Of a DNA stretch of 64,000 nt, positions 7,976 through 17,966 are shown one piece after another. Source of the stretch: Vagococcus salmoninarum (GTDB lineage: Bacteria; Bacillota; Bacilli; Lactobacillales; Vagococcaceae); contig NZ_NGJU01000001.1 in NCBI RefSeq assembly GCF_003987495.1, forward strand, positions 1 to 64,000, given 5' to 3'. The notes beneath the pieces were generated by a model. The model was not told the DNA's origin and ran no database searches. It saw only the letters and a list, made by a program, of their open reading frames with translations. A program made the translations under genes and the position numbers. How positions within the stretch are numbered: the first letter of the stretch is position 1; each line of letters opens with the position of its first letter.

Positions 7976-8962
7976 ATGAAAAAAATAATTAACCGTTCAA
8001 CAGATGTCGTAACCCAACTTTTAAATGGGATTAATTTCGCCTACGCAGATATCTTAGAACGGGTACCTAAGACAGGTATTATCTTAAGTAAAGTTCAACC
8101 ACAGGCCGTGGCGGTAATTAGTGGTGGTGGAACAGGTCATGAGCCAGCCCATTCCGGTTACGTTGGTGAAAATATGTTAGCAGCTAGTATTAATGGACCA
8201 ATCTTTATCCCACCGACAGTGGCAGAAATCGTACAAACGATTCAATTAGTCGATAAGGGCCAAGGGGTATTATTAATCGTTAAAAATTTTGAAGCTGATG
8301 TGACTAATTTTTTAGCAGCCGAAAAATTAGCCCAAGGAGCAGGCCATCAAGTGGCTCATATTATTGTAAATGACGACTGTTCCATCGATAAAGAGACTTT
8401 CAAAAAACGGCGCCGGGGTGTAGCTGGTACTGTCTTTGTTCATAAGATTCTCAGTGGGGCAGCAGCTGCTGGTCAAACTTTAAAAGAACTAACCCTTTTA
8501 GGGGAACAAGTTGTGATGTCTTTGAATACTTTAGGTTTAGCAGTCGCCCCAGGGACCTTACCTGGTGAAAGTGCGCCTCAGTTTCAATTAGGGGAGTCTG
8601 AAATTTCTTTTGGGATTGGCATTCATGGCGAGGCTGGTTATCGTGAAGAACCGATTAGTCACTCGGAAAAGTTAGCTAATGAACTGATTAATAAACTAAA
8701 GAGCCAGTATCAATTAAAACAAGGCAGTCAATTAGCACTGCTGATTAATGGCTTAGGCGGAACAACGGCACTCGAGTTAATGATCTTTGCCAATGATGTT
8801 CGCCGCTTGTTAGAATTAGACGGCATAGATGTCCAGTTTAAAAAAGTCGGTAACTTTATGACTTCTCTAAACATGGCCGGTGTCTCATTAACTTTTTTAG
8901 AAATTAAAGACCCTCAGTGGCTGACTTATTTGCAACTACCAGTCAGTGCTTACGGTTGGTAG
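7976..8962 (+). CDS. dhaQ: DhaQ, DhaK-like coactivator of the dha operon
   Basis: This 328-residue DhaK paralogue keeps the fold motifs (GGGTGHEPAHSGYVG) and the ligand-binding His in GIHGEAGY. It is encoded apart from the kinase operon and directly beside dhaS, the arrangement seen in Lactococcus lactis, where DhaQ binds dihydroxyacetone and joins DhaS to activate dhaKLM. It is more basic in the middle (FKKRRRGVAG) than DhaK. It could still be a second kinase subunit, since the His is kept, but its position beside dhaS and the absence of its own dhaL make the sensor role more likely. Confidence 0.85.
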   Translation: MKKIINRSTDVVTQLLNGINFAYADILERVPKTGIILSKVQPQAVAVISGGGTGHEPAHSGYVGENMLAASINGPIFIPPTVAEIVQTIQLVDKGQGVLLIVKNFEADVTNFLAAEKLAQGAGHQVAHIIVNDDCSIDKETFKKRRRGVAGTVFVHKILSGAAAAGQTLKELTLLGEQVVMSLNTLGLAVAPGTLPGESAPQFQLGESEISFGIGIHGEAGYREEPISHSEKLANELINKLKSQYQLKQGSQLALLINGLGGTTALELMIFANDVRRLLELDGIDVQFKKVGNFMTSLNMAGVSLTFLEIKDPQWLTYLQLPVSAYGW

Positions 8963-8968
8963 TTGCCC

Positions 8969-9526
8969 TTAGGGAATCAAAGCTCCAGCCAAAGCGTTTT
9001 CTAAAGTTGTTGAAATTTGAGCGGCTAAAATAACTGGTTCTTCAGGGCAACCATTCGTTAACCAGTTTTTAGTCACTCCTACAAAGGCGTGACTATAAAA
9101 CTCCGTTGGAAACGTTAGTTGGGAAACAGTCAACTGTTTTCCAGCTTTTTTAGTGATGTCTGAAGCAATGGTTTTTATAAGGCCATTCGTATGTTCTAAA
9201 AAGTAGTGGTCAAAAGAGTTCTGTTCTGAAAAGGCGAAGGCATTCCGATAAAAGGGTTGGTTATGATAAAAATAGTCGAGAATTCGGAGAATCACATTGT
9301 GCCATTCTTCGTAGTCTAAAAAGTCACTAATGTTCTCACTAATTTCTTGTTGATAGATCCAAGTAAGTAATTCATATTTATCTTGAAAATGATTATAAAA
9401 TGTTTGGCGGCGAATGTCTGCCGTTTCCATTATTTGACGAATCGTAATTTTAGTAAAGGGGGTTGTGGTCATTAAAGATTTTAAGGCATAAGCAATAATT
9501 TTTTTAGTGATTAAAGATTCTTGCAT
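8969..9526 (-). CDS. dhaS: DhaS, TetR-family activator of dihydroxyacetone kinase genes
   Basis: The 185-residue TetR-type regulator has an N-terminal helix-turn-helix (ITIRQIMETADIRRQTFYNHF) and the typical YHNQPFYRNAF ligand-domain start of the DhaS subgroup. It converges with dhaQ with only 6 bp between stops. In the Lactococcus model the DhaS-DhaQ-dihydroxyacetone complex activates dhaKLM. The palindrome at 5669-5690 is its probable target. Ribosome binding site AAAGGGGGAG lies just before the ATG. Confidence 0.88.
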   Translation of the reverse strand: MQESLITKKIIAYALKSLMTTTPFTKITIRQIMETADIRRQTFYNHFQDKYELLTWIYQQEISENISDFLDYEEWHNVILRILDYFYHNQPFYRNAFAFSEQNSFDHYFLEHTNGLIKTIASDITKKAGKQLTVSQLTFPTEFYSHAFVGVTKNWLTNGCPEEPVILAAQISTTLENALAGALIP

Positions 9527-9640
9527 GTTGCTCCCCCTTTCTTAATAGCTAATTAATTATAACATGAAACGAAAAAGGGGCCATTGATTAAGGGTCTGAA
9601 AACAGTTCAACTTAAGAGAACATTCAGGCGTTCATTTTTT

Positions 9641-9669
9641 TTGTATGTCCTTTAAAATTGCGTTATACT
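9641..9669 (+). promoter_or_regulatory. Sigma-A-type promoter for the cysteine desulfurase gene
   Basis: TTGTAT and TATACT are separated by exactly 17 bases, about 40 bp before the start codon. Confidence 0.6.
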
Positions 9670-9708
9670 TGCATGTAAAGAATTATAAATTAGGAAGAAG
9701 GGAACCAG

Positions 9709-10854
9709 ATGGCAAGAATATATTTAGATCATGGAGCAACGACGCCGATGCATCCCTTAGTAATTGAAAAAATGGCAGAAACCATGGCGACTGTCTACGG
9801 TAATCCTTCTAGTGTTCATCGTTTAGGCCAAAAAGCCCACGGGGTGATGGAAGATGCTCGCCAAGTAGTTGCCGAAAGTATTGGTGCTAAAGCCCATGAA
9901 ATAGTTTTTACGAGTGGCGGAACAGAAAGTGATAATACGGCGATCATTCAAACAGCCTTAGCCAATCAACACAAAGGTAAACACTTGATAACTACGGCTG
10001 TTGAACATCCAGCTGTTTTAAATACGATGGAGTATCTCCAAGGGGAAGGCTACGAAGTTACTTACTTAGGTGTCGATAAATTAGGTAATCTTTCTTTAGC
10101 AGAATTTGAAGCAGCTTTGCGACCGGATACGATCCTCGTTTCAATTATGCATACGAACAATGAAACAGGGGTTCAGTTTCCCTTGGCAGAAATTGGTGAC
10201 ATTTTAGCCAACCATCCCGCATATTTTCACAGTGATGGCGTTCAAGCTTATGGTTTAGCAACAATCGCTGTCCAAGAACTAGGTCTCGATTTGTTTTCAG
10301 CGACTGCTCATAAAATCAATGGTCCAAAAGGCTTAGGGTTTTTATACCGCCGGGATGGGTTAATGATGAAACCGTTAATTCATGGTGGTGAACAAGAAGA
10401 GAAACGGCGGGGCGGAACTGAAAACATCCCTGGCATTGTCGGTTTAGCCACGGCCGTTTCCTTGCTAACGACTGCAGAAAAAGCCAATCGCTTAGCTAGT
10501 TATGAGAGTTTTAATGAGAGTATCATCAAAGGCTTAGAAGCAGCTAAGATTGACTTTTCAATTAATGGCGATGTCAGTCGTAAATCCCCACATATTTTGA
10601 ATTTACGCTTTAAGAATGTGCCAAATGACTTACTCTTAATGCAATTAGATTTACAAGGGATTGCCCTTTCAATCGGTTCAGCTTGTACCGCCGGGAATGT
10701 GGAACCATCTCATGTTTTAGAAAGCATGTATGGCTTGGGGCACCAAGCCACCAAGGAGTCTTTGAGAATTAGTTTCGGCTTAGGGAACACTTCTGAGGAA
10801 ATCGCAAACTTCTTGGCTCATTTAATTCAAACTATCGAAGGCTTAAAAAGCTAA
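9709..10854 (+). CDS. Cysteine desulfurase (NifS/IscS type) for tRNA thiolation
   Basis: The 381-residue PLP enzyme turns cysteine into alanine and carries the sulfur as a persulfide. The PLP lysine is Lys202 in SATAHKINGPKG, the ring-stacking His is His100 in AVEHPAV, and the persulfide Cys326 sits in the flexible loop GSACTAGNVEPSH typical of group I enzymes. Because mnmA follows nearby, its main job is probably to supply sulfur for 2-thiouridine in tRNA, separate from the SufS-SufU pair at 24980 that serves iron-sulfur assembly. It starts a small cluster with the DUF1831 protein. Confidence 0.9.
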   Translation: MARIYLDHGATTPMHPLVIEKMAETMATVYGNPSSVHRLGQKAHGVMEDARQVVAESIGAKAHEIVFTSGGTESDNTAIIQTALANQHKGKHLITTAVEHPAVLNTMEYLQGEGYEVTYLGVDKLGNLSLAEFEAALRPDTILVSIMHTNNETGVQFPLAEIGDILANHPAYFHSDGVQAYGLATIAVQELGLDLFSATAHKINGPKGLGFLYRRDGLMMKPLIHGGEQEEKRRGGTENIPGIVGLATAVSLLTTAEKANRLASYESFNESIIKGLEAAKIDFSINGDVSRKSPHILNLRFKNVPNDLLLMQLDLQGIALSIGSACTAGNVEPSHVLESMYGLGHQATKESLRISFGLGNTSEEIANFLAHLIQTIEGLKS

Positions 10855-10931
10855 ACCACCCTAGGAACCATAGACTAACTAAGGAAAAATAGGTATAATA
10901 AAGCTAGAATAAAAATATAGAGGTGAATAGA

Positions 10932-11276
10932 ATGGCATTTGAGCAAACTGCAACAGTATTAGGCTGTCCCATTTCTTACAAAATTGGTCAAGAAGCTAAA
11001 AAATACACAATGCGAGACAATGGCTTTACGGAAACTAAATCTGGTAATTTCCAATTAATCCGCCCGTTAGATGCAACACCCCAAAGCAAACAAGGCTTTA
11101 AACTAAAAATTACAGTGTCAGAAGACTTAGAAACGTTAAAAATGTCTGTGACAACAGCCAATGGTATGAAAGCACTTGATATTTTTTCAAATGATAAATT
11201 TGCGATGAACCAAGAGAAGTTTTACTTCTTAATGGATGGTATGATTGATCGTGGTTGTTTCGAAAAAGTTGAATAA
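10932..11276 (+). CDS. DUF1831 family protein
   Basis: This 114-residue protein of unknown function belongs to the small DUF1831 family of Lactobacillales (recognisable as YKIGQEAKKYTMRDNGF and a C-terminal MDGMIDRGCFEKVE). I start it at the ATG at 10932, which has ribosome binding site AGAGGTGA at the right distance, rather than the GTG nine bases earlier. It lies between a cysteine desulfurase and mnmA. A part in sulfur transfer or tRNA thiolation is a reasonable guess from context only. The single Cys near the C-terminus could matter. Confidence 0.75.
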   Translation: MAFEQTATVLGCPISYKIGQEAKKYTMRDNGFTETKSGNFQLIRPLDATPQSKQGFKLKITVSEDLETLKMSVTTANGMKALDIFSNDKFAMNQEKFYFLMDGMIDRGCFEKVE

Positions 11277-11285
11277 AAGCGTTAA

Positions 11286-11322
11286 AAAAAGGGATCGCTG
11301 ACTTATGTCGCGAGCCCTTTTT
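11286..11322 (+). terminator. Terminator after the DUF1831 gene
   Basis: AAAAAGGG / CCCTTTTT stem with inner GC pairs ends in a T run and closes the cysteine desulfurase-DUF1831 unit. Confidence 0.7.
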
Positions 11323-11353
11323 CGTTACAATAAGGAAGTAAAGGCGGGGTGAG

Positions 11354-12226
11354 ATGAAAGCTTGTACAGTTATCGAATTATCAGTTTTTAGTCAAAAAAA
11401 TGGTGGTGGCAATCTTTGTGGTTTAGTCTTGAATGGTGCGGAATTAACCTCTCAAGAGATGCAAACAATTGCTAGCTTAGCTGGCTATAGTGAGACAGTG
11501 TTTATTGTTGAGTCTAAAGTAGCGGATATCGGCTTGCGTTTCTTTATGCCTAATCAAGAAACCCCTCTCTGTGGTCATGGAACGATTGGCGCAATTAGTT
11601 ATTTAAGTTCCCAACTAGAGGCAGAACGTCAACACTGGCACATTGAAACTCAGGCAGGGATCTTAGAGGCCACATTTAATAAACAAGCACAAACAGTGAC
11701 TATGAGCCAGTCCCCAGCAATGTTTAAACCTTATCAAGAGGACATCGTTGAATTATGCCAGGTGTTAGGAATCCAGCCCCAAGACCTAGACCCGACTTTG
11801 CCCGTTGTTTATGGTTCCACCGGTGTTTGGACCTTAATTGTACCTGTCAAAAAGCTTGCCAGCTTAGCTAAAATGCTTCCTCAAACTCAAGAGTTTCCGA
11901 AAGTTCTTCAAGGGCGCAAAGATATTTCCATTCATCCTTTTACTAAAGGGGAAACAAGTGACTATGTGGCTCGGCATTTTTCAAGTTACGCTTCAGGAAT
12001 TATCGAAGACCCAGTGACAGGAACGGCTTCTGGGGTGATGGCAGCCTATCTATTAGTCTATGGGGATGACCCCCAAGTCCAGAGGGGGATCAACATAGAA
12101 CAAGGGGTGGCGCTAAAGGAGCTTGGCAAGGTAACGGCACAAGCTAATTATTTAAATCAGCAAATCGACGTTAAGGTTAAAGGGGAAACGACTTATAAGC
12201 GTAAGTTTAATCTATCATTTTACTAA
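11354..12226 (+). CDS. PhzF family isomerase-like protein
   Basis: The 290-residue protein is of the PhzF/diaminopimelate-epimerase fold. The motifs are NGGGNLCGLVL near the start, the catalytic-type Glu in YSETVFI, and the second-domain motif LCGHGTIGA. The end has EDPVTGTASGVMAAYL, which is diagnostic. In phenazine producers PhzF isomerises an anthranilate-like intermediate; in other bacteria the substrate is mostly unknown. It sits alone between two terminator or promoter regions in a tRNA-thiolation neighbourhood, with no sign of a phenazine pathway. Ribosome binding site GCGGGGTGAG. Confidence 0.88.
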   Translation: MKACTVIELSVFSQKNGGGNLCGLVLNGAELTSQEMQTIASLAGYSETVFIVESKVADIGLRFFMPNQETPLCGHGTIGAISYLSSQLEAERQHWHIETQAGILEATFNKQAQTVTMSQSPAMFKPYQEDIVELCQVLGIQPQDLDPTLPVVYGSTGVWTLIVPVKKLASLAKMLPQTQEFPKVLQGRKDISIHPFTKGETSDYVARHFSSYASGIIEDPVTGTASGVMAAYLLVYGDDPQVQRGINIEQGVALKELGKVTAQANYLNQQIDVKVKGETTYKRKFNLSFY

Positions 12227-12283
12227 GAATTGGCTTAAATAGATGAAAAAAAAGTCAAAAGGGCTTATAATAAACACTACTGA

Positions 12284-13468
<1,185 letters not shown>

Positions 13469-13490
13469 GAAAGACAACTTAGAAATACTA

Positions 13491-13518
13491 AAAGGAGTAG
13501 AGCAATCTACTTCTTTTT
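13491..13518 (+). terminator. Terminator after mnmA
   Basis: GGAGTAGA / TCTACTTC stem with a four-base loop, followed by TTTTT. Confidence 0.8.
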
Positions 13519-13619
13519 GGTTGTGAAAAAGACAAAAACTAAACTAATGAATGATAAGTCATTTTAATTATTATATGATATAATAAAAATGAGAATTTTT
13601 TTAAAGGATGTTATTAATA

Positions 13620-15974
13620 ATGTATGATACTTATGATTCAGATATATCAATAATTGAGGCTACAGAAGAAGAGATTCGTTTTTTCGTTGGAAGTGTTGCC
13701 TCTTATTATGTTTTTTCAAAAAAAGAGCTATTAGCTGAGCAAACAGTTTTATTAAAAAATAACTATCAACAGGCAGAAGAGAGCCGCTTGCTAGGTCGAA
13801 TCAATTTTAGCGATAGCAAAGCCTTTATTTATACCCATTTAGGTAGTTTATTTATTGCCCTGGAAACAAGGACTTATTTTGAAAGTTCTTCCCGTATCAA
13901 AATTAAAGTGTCTTATTTGAGAGAAGGGTATCAACTTGAACGTAAGGGTATGTTTGATATAGGTGTCATTAATAAACAGGGAGAGCAAATTTTTCAGTTA
14001 AATCAGCGATTTTTATTAGAAGCCTATTACACAGAAGAAGCCACTGATTTTATAGATAACCGTTCGGAAATCCAGTGCATTTACGAACAGGGGAATCATT
14101 TTGGCTTTGTCTATCAAGACAGTCAGCAAAAAATTAAATTTAATAAAATCTATTTTAATACTTTGTTCAGAACTGATAAAATTAAACAAGTCAGCGTCAT
14201 CAGTGAAGTAGCAATTAAATTGAAAATGTTCAACAATCGTTTAGTTACGATTGATTTAAGTAAATTAGTTGTTAATAAACCGTTGAAACTTTTGGAAGGG
14301 AAATATTTAGACAAACTGCAAGGGGACCCAATTCAAAGTATTATTCAACAAAACCGGACTAGGTATTATGTCTTTTTAAAAGAGACTGGGGTTTATATTC
14401 AAAAAGGCCAACCAACTCAAGTTACCCAGTTTGTCAATCGCCTAGGCTGCTTGAGATTTGGTAAACATTTATATGTTTATGGCTTAATGTTTCATAAAGC
14501 ATATAAGGCCCATGCCAAGTTTGATTATTTATTTACTAGTAGTGAAGCAACGCCGTTGGCTAAGTTTAAAAGACCCTTTAACCGTATTCGCATATTAAAA
14601 AAATTAGGTTATTTTAAATTAAATATAAATGAGCTAAATATCGGTGATCGCGTTCATTACCCACTGTGGATTGGTAGTCAGACTAATCCAATTCACCGAT
14701 TACAGCTTAATCAAAAGAAAATCAAAAGTCGAGTGTATACTAAACTAGTGACTAAAGAGTTAGTTTATGTTTTACGGACTGATATTCACGGCAGTGTCAG
14801 TTATTCGATTGTTCCTAATAATAAAATGTATAATCTCATGAACAGGATTAAACAAAAAATAGCGATGCTTGGGGCAAAAATCAAGCTTAGTCAGAAAAAG
14901 ACGAATGTTTATTTTGAAAAAATGGCTTCCAAGGCAGACGAATCAGCTTATCGGGTGTTTGAGAGCGTCATGAGAGTCAGAAATGTCCGTTCTAAAAATT
15001 TTTTCATCTTAGCTAAAGAAGCTAAAATGTATCGGCCAATGAAAAAGAAATATGGAAAACATTTAGTGGCAAAGTATTCTTTGAAACATTATTATTTATT
15101 GTTTAAAGCTGACTACTATATTAGTAGTGATTTAAGTAATCATATTATAAATGACCGCATCTACATTAACGAAATTATGACGAAGTTAAAAGAAGTGCCT
15201 TTGATCTTTTTACAACATGGTATTATGTTTGCGAAACCAGTTGAAAATCCTTTAGGTAAAATATTTTATAAAGAATACGGCGCCTACAATGTGTATAAGA
15301 ATGTCGTGAGTTCTGATTTAGAAGCCTTTGAATTTTATAAAATGGGTTACACCTCAAAAGATTTGATTAAAACAGGTTTAGCTACGTTTGATTATGCCGA
15401 AATTGTTAAAAATAGTCAGAAGATTGTCTATATGCCAACTTATCGTTATTGGGAAGAAGGCATGATTTATAGTGGGGACATTGAGAAGACGACTTACTAT
15501 GCGTCACTACTTAACATGATTAAAGTCTTCGAAAAAAATGGGCTTTTAGATGACTTAATCTTAGTTTCTCACAATAAGTTTTCTGAATATATTATTAAGG
15601 CCCTGCCAGAGTATCGCCACTTGTTTGCAGATAATCCTTCAGAAGCCTTAAAAATTGGCCGAATCTTTATTTCAGATTATTCTTCTGCTATTTACGACGC
15701 GATTTATCGAGGGGCTTATCCGATTTTTTATTGGAAGAACAAAGACTACTTGAGTGAAAATTATCAAGCAGAGCCACCAATTACTGAAAAAAATGCGCCA
15801 GGTCCAGTGGCCACAAGTGATGAAGAGTTAGTTGCCATTATCAAAGAGGCGATTGCAACTAATTATTATTTAAACAATGATTACCTTAATAAGTATCGAA
15901 ATATTAACCAATTTACGGATAATCGCAATACCGAACGGATAGTTAACTATTTATTAGCAGATAATATTTTGTAA
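13620..15974 (+). CDS. CDP-glycerol glycerophosphotransferase family protein (teichoic acid type)
   Basis: The 784-residue protein has a C-terminal glycerophosphotransferase domain of the TagB/TagF type (about residues 480-780). Its motifs are LQHGIMF, a central VYMPTYRYWEEG and ISDYSSAIYD, which bind the CDP-polyol donor. This family adds glycerol- or ribitol-phosphate to teichoic acids or surface glycans at the inner face of the membrane. The N-terminal 450 residues are beta-rich and unlike standard TagF, so they may be an acceptor-binding module. I start at the ATG at 13620, 11 bases from AAAGGA; the earlier ATG at 13608 overlaps that site. The next gene starts about 15 bp after the stop, so the two are likely co-transcribed. 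Confidence 0.82.
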   Translation: MYDTYDSDISIIEATEEEIRFFVGSVASYYVFSKKELLAEQTVLLKNNYQQAEESRLLGRINFSDSKAFIYTHLGSLFIALETRTYFESSSRIKIKVSYLREGYQLERKGMFDIGVINKQGEQIFQLNQRFLLEAYYTEEATDFIDNRSEIQCIYEQGNHFGFVYQDSQQKIKFNKIYFNTLFRTDKIKQVSVISEVAIKLKMFNNRLVTIDLSKLVVNKPLKLLEGKYLDKLQGDPIQSIIQQNRTRYYVFLKETGVYIQKGQPTQVTQFVNRLGCLRFGKHLYVYGLMFHKAYKAHAKFDYLFTSSEATPLAKFKRPFNRIRILKKLGYFKLNINELNIGDRVHYPLWIGSQTNPIHRLQLNQKKIKSRVYTKLVTKELVYVLRTDIHGSVSYSIVPNNKMYNLMNRIKQKIAMLGAKIKLSQKKTNVYFEKMASKADESAYRVFESVMRVRNVRSKNFFILAKEAKMYRPMKKKYGKHLVAKYSLKHYYLLFKADYYISSDLSNHIINDRIYINEIMTKLKEVPLIFLQHGIMFAKPVENPLGKIFYKEYGAYNVYKNVVSSDLEAFEFYKMGYTSKDLIKTGLATFDYAEIVKNSQKIVYMPTYRYWEEGMIYSGDIEKTTYYASLLNMIKVFEKNGLLDDLILVSHNKFSEYIIKALPEYRHLFADNPSEALKIGRIFISDYSSAIYDAIYRGAYPIFYWKNKDYLSENYQAEPPITEKNAPGPVATSDEELVAIIKEAIATNYYLNNDYLNKYRNINQFTDNRNTERIVNYLLADNIL

Positions 15975-15988
15975 GAGGAGTGAAAAAA

Positions 15989-17917
15989 GTGATAGTACAT
16001 TTGAAAGAAATTAGTCCGTTAAAAATTGAATTTAGCTTATGGACGAAAGATGCTCAGCGTGTCTATATTAGGAAGCGGAAAGACTTGAAAAATAATTTGG
16101 ACATTGAAATCAAAGAAATCGCGGAAGATAAATATGTCGGGATTCTTGATTTAGAAGCCAATAAAAACTGGTTTCTCACTGTTGATTTTTTTGATTTTGT
16201 CGTAGTGTTAAATGATGGTAAAGAGCAATTTGTTTCGATGGAAGAGTATGGGAACATTGATGGCGTTGAGTATGGCTTAAATAAGATTTTCAAACTAAAA
16301 CCTTATAAAAATTTAAAAGGTAATTTATCGTTTAAAAGCTACACTGACGTCGAGTTAAGGGAAAAAGGTATTAATAAAAACGATGGCACGATTGACTTAG
16401 ATTTTGAGTTGCCTTTTGAAGATAATTTTGGTGTTTATTTACTAGAGTTAGAGCTTGCTCATAGTAAAGAAATTTATCAATTTGCGACAGAAGTAGCCAG
16501 TTCTAAAGAAGTTAATTTTTCAGTAGATATGAGTTTACTTGGGGAAGGTATCCCGATCTATTTTACAACAGAGCATCCAGTCGTTAATTATTGGGTGAGA
16601 GTTTACTATTATGATGAGTTGTTAAGTAGTAAAACAGAACTCCTAGTCACCGAAACTAATAGTATGAAAAAGACAAAAGTAGGTACCTTACTGACTTTCG
16701 AGCAAGAATTTAGTGGCTATAAGCTGACTAATGTTAAAGTCGAAAAGGATGGTATTCGTCTAAAAGTACTAAGTGACAATTCCGCAGCCGAAGTCTATGT
16801 CAAAAAACGTAATAACTTTCGTGCCCCGGTTGATGGCACAGTTTTTGTGAAACTTGATAAACATAAAAATGACTACCTATTAAAGTTTGATGACTTTCGA
16901 TTTGAATTTAATTTAAATGAAGATCGCATTTTTGATTTTTATTATGTGGAAGAACACGATAAAAAAACATTTATGAAAAATCTAACCTTTGATGAAGTTT
17001 TTGAAAAAGAGATGATAACTTTTCATAATAGTGATTACAGTGTCTATGAAACAAATGATCATAGTTTGGCTTTAGCGGTAAGAAGGAATTATCGGGATAG
17101 TCCGAAAAATACAGTTAAGTTAGGGATTATAGGCAGTTGCTTTAGTCGTGTTGGTTTTTCTAACAAAGCATATTTCAATCCAGGCTACTTTGCGAAGTAT
17201 GAAATTGTCGATACGATTTTTCATAGCACGGCGGCGAGTCTCTTAAGTTCCCCTTTAGACGTTCCTTATCGTCAACTTTTGGAAGTTGAAAATGAAACAA
17301 TCAGAGAACGGATTGAACTTGAGTTTAGTAAAAAGCATTTAACCAAGATGAAGGAAAAGAAAGCAGATTTTTTAATCATTGATTTTTTTGCTGAGGTTTC
17401 TTCAGAAATAGTTAAAATTCAAGGAAATCAGTATCTAACAAATAACATCCAGATGAAAAAGTATAAAATTATTGAAGAAGCAAATTTAGTGGGGGAAATT
17501 GTCACGGTTGAAAATTGGGAAGTTAGAAAAGCAATCTTTACAGACTTATTAAAAGAATTTATACAAGAATTAAAAAAAATAGTCCCAGAAGAACGAATTA
17601 TTTTAATGAAAATTAAATTAGCTGAGGATTACTATACAAAAGAAGGAACTAAAGAACGGTACAGTCCGAAAGAAATCGAAACGATTACTCAGCTGAATGA
17701 GAAATATAGCATGATTGAAGATCTATTTATTGATTGCTTACCAAAAGCAAAAATCATTAATTTAGGGGATAAAAACTTTATTAGTGATAAAAGATTTCCT
17801 TTAGGGGCATCAATTAATCATTTTGAAAGTGCCTACTATAAAGAATTTATGACCCGTTTAGATACGATTGTCATTCGTGAATTGACTAAAAAGAAAATCA
17901 GCCGCCGTAAAAAGTAA
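15989..17917 (+). CDS. DUF6270 domain protein, partner of the glycerophosphotransferase
   Basis: A large cytoplasmic-looking protein (about 642 residues). The N-terminal 350 residues are beta-rich and repetitive in style, like the N-terminus of the preceding gene product. The C-terminal part (from about 375) has the DUF6270 opening LGIIGSCFSRVGF, an SGNH-hydrolase-like Ser motif, and a later ILMKIKLAEDYY region. I prefer the GTG at 15989, eight bases after GAGGAG, over the GTG at 15980 that lies inside it. DUF6270 proteins are often found beside capsule or teichoic acid genes, so it may modify or bind the same glycan. The reaction is unknown. Confidence 0.7.
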   Translation: MIVHLKEISPLKIEFSLWTKDAQRVYIRKRKDLKNNLDIEIKEIAEDKYVGILDLEANKNWFLTVDFFDFVVVLNDGKEQFVSMEEYGNIDGVEYGLNKIFKLKPYKNLKGNLSFKSYTDVELREKGINKNDGTIDLDFELPFEDNFGVYLLELELAHSKEIYQFATEVASSKEVNFSVDMSLLGEGIPIYFTTEHPVVNYWVRVYYYDELLSSKTELLVTETNSMKKTKVGTLLTFEQEFSGYKLTNVKVEKDGIRLKVLSDNSAAEVYVKKRNNFRAPVDGTVFVKLDKHKNDYLLKFDDFRFEFNLNEDRIFDFYYVEEHDKKTFMKNLTFDEVFEKEMITFHNSDYSVYETNDHSLALAVRRNYRDSPKNTVKLGIIGSCFSRVGFSNKAYFNPGYFAKYEIVDTIFHSTAASLLSSPLDVPYRQLLEVENETIRERIELEFSKKHLTKMKEKKADFLIIDFFAEVSSEIVKIQGNQYLTNNIQMKKYKIIEEANLVGEIVTVENWEVRKAIFTDLLKEFIQELKKIVPEERIILMKIKLAEDYYTKEGTKERYSPKEIETITQLNEKYSMIEDLFIDCLPKAKIINLGDKNFISDKRFPLGASINHFESAYYKEFMTRLDTIVIRELTKKKISRRKK

Positions 17918-17966
17918 AAAACACTCAAAGGACCGAATTAAATCGGTAACTTTGAGTGTTTTTTTA
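17916..17966. terminator. Bidirectional terminator between DUF6270 gene and cls
   Basis: A long perfect outer stem (AACACTCAAAG / CTTTGAGTGTT) encloses an inner ACCGA / TCGGT dyad. A and T runs on either side serve both converging genes. Confidence 0.85.

Noticed and set aside
7976-8962. A second full dihydroxyacetone kinase
   Set aside because: There is no second dhaL or dhaM, and the gene sits by dhaS, so the DhaQ coactivator role fits better even though the binding His is kept.
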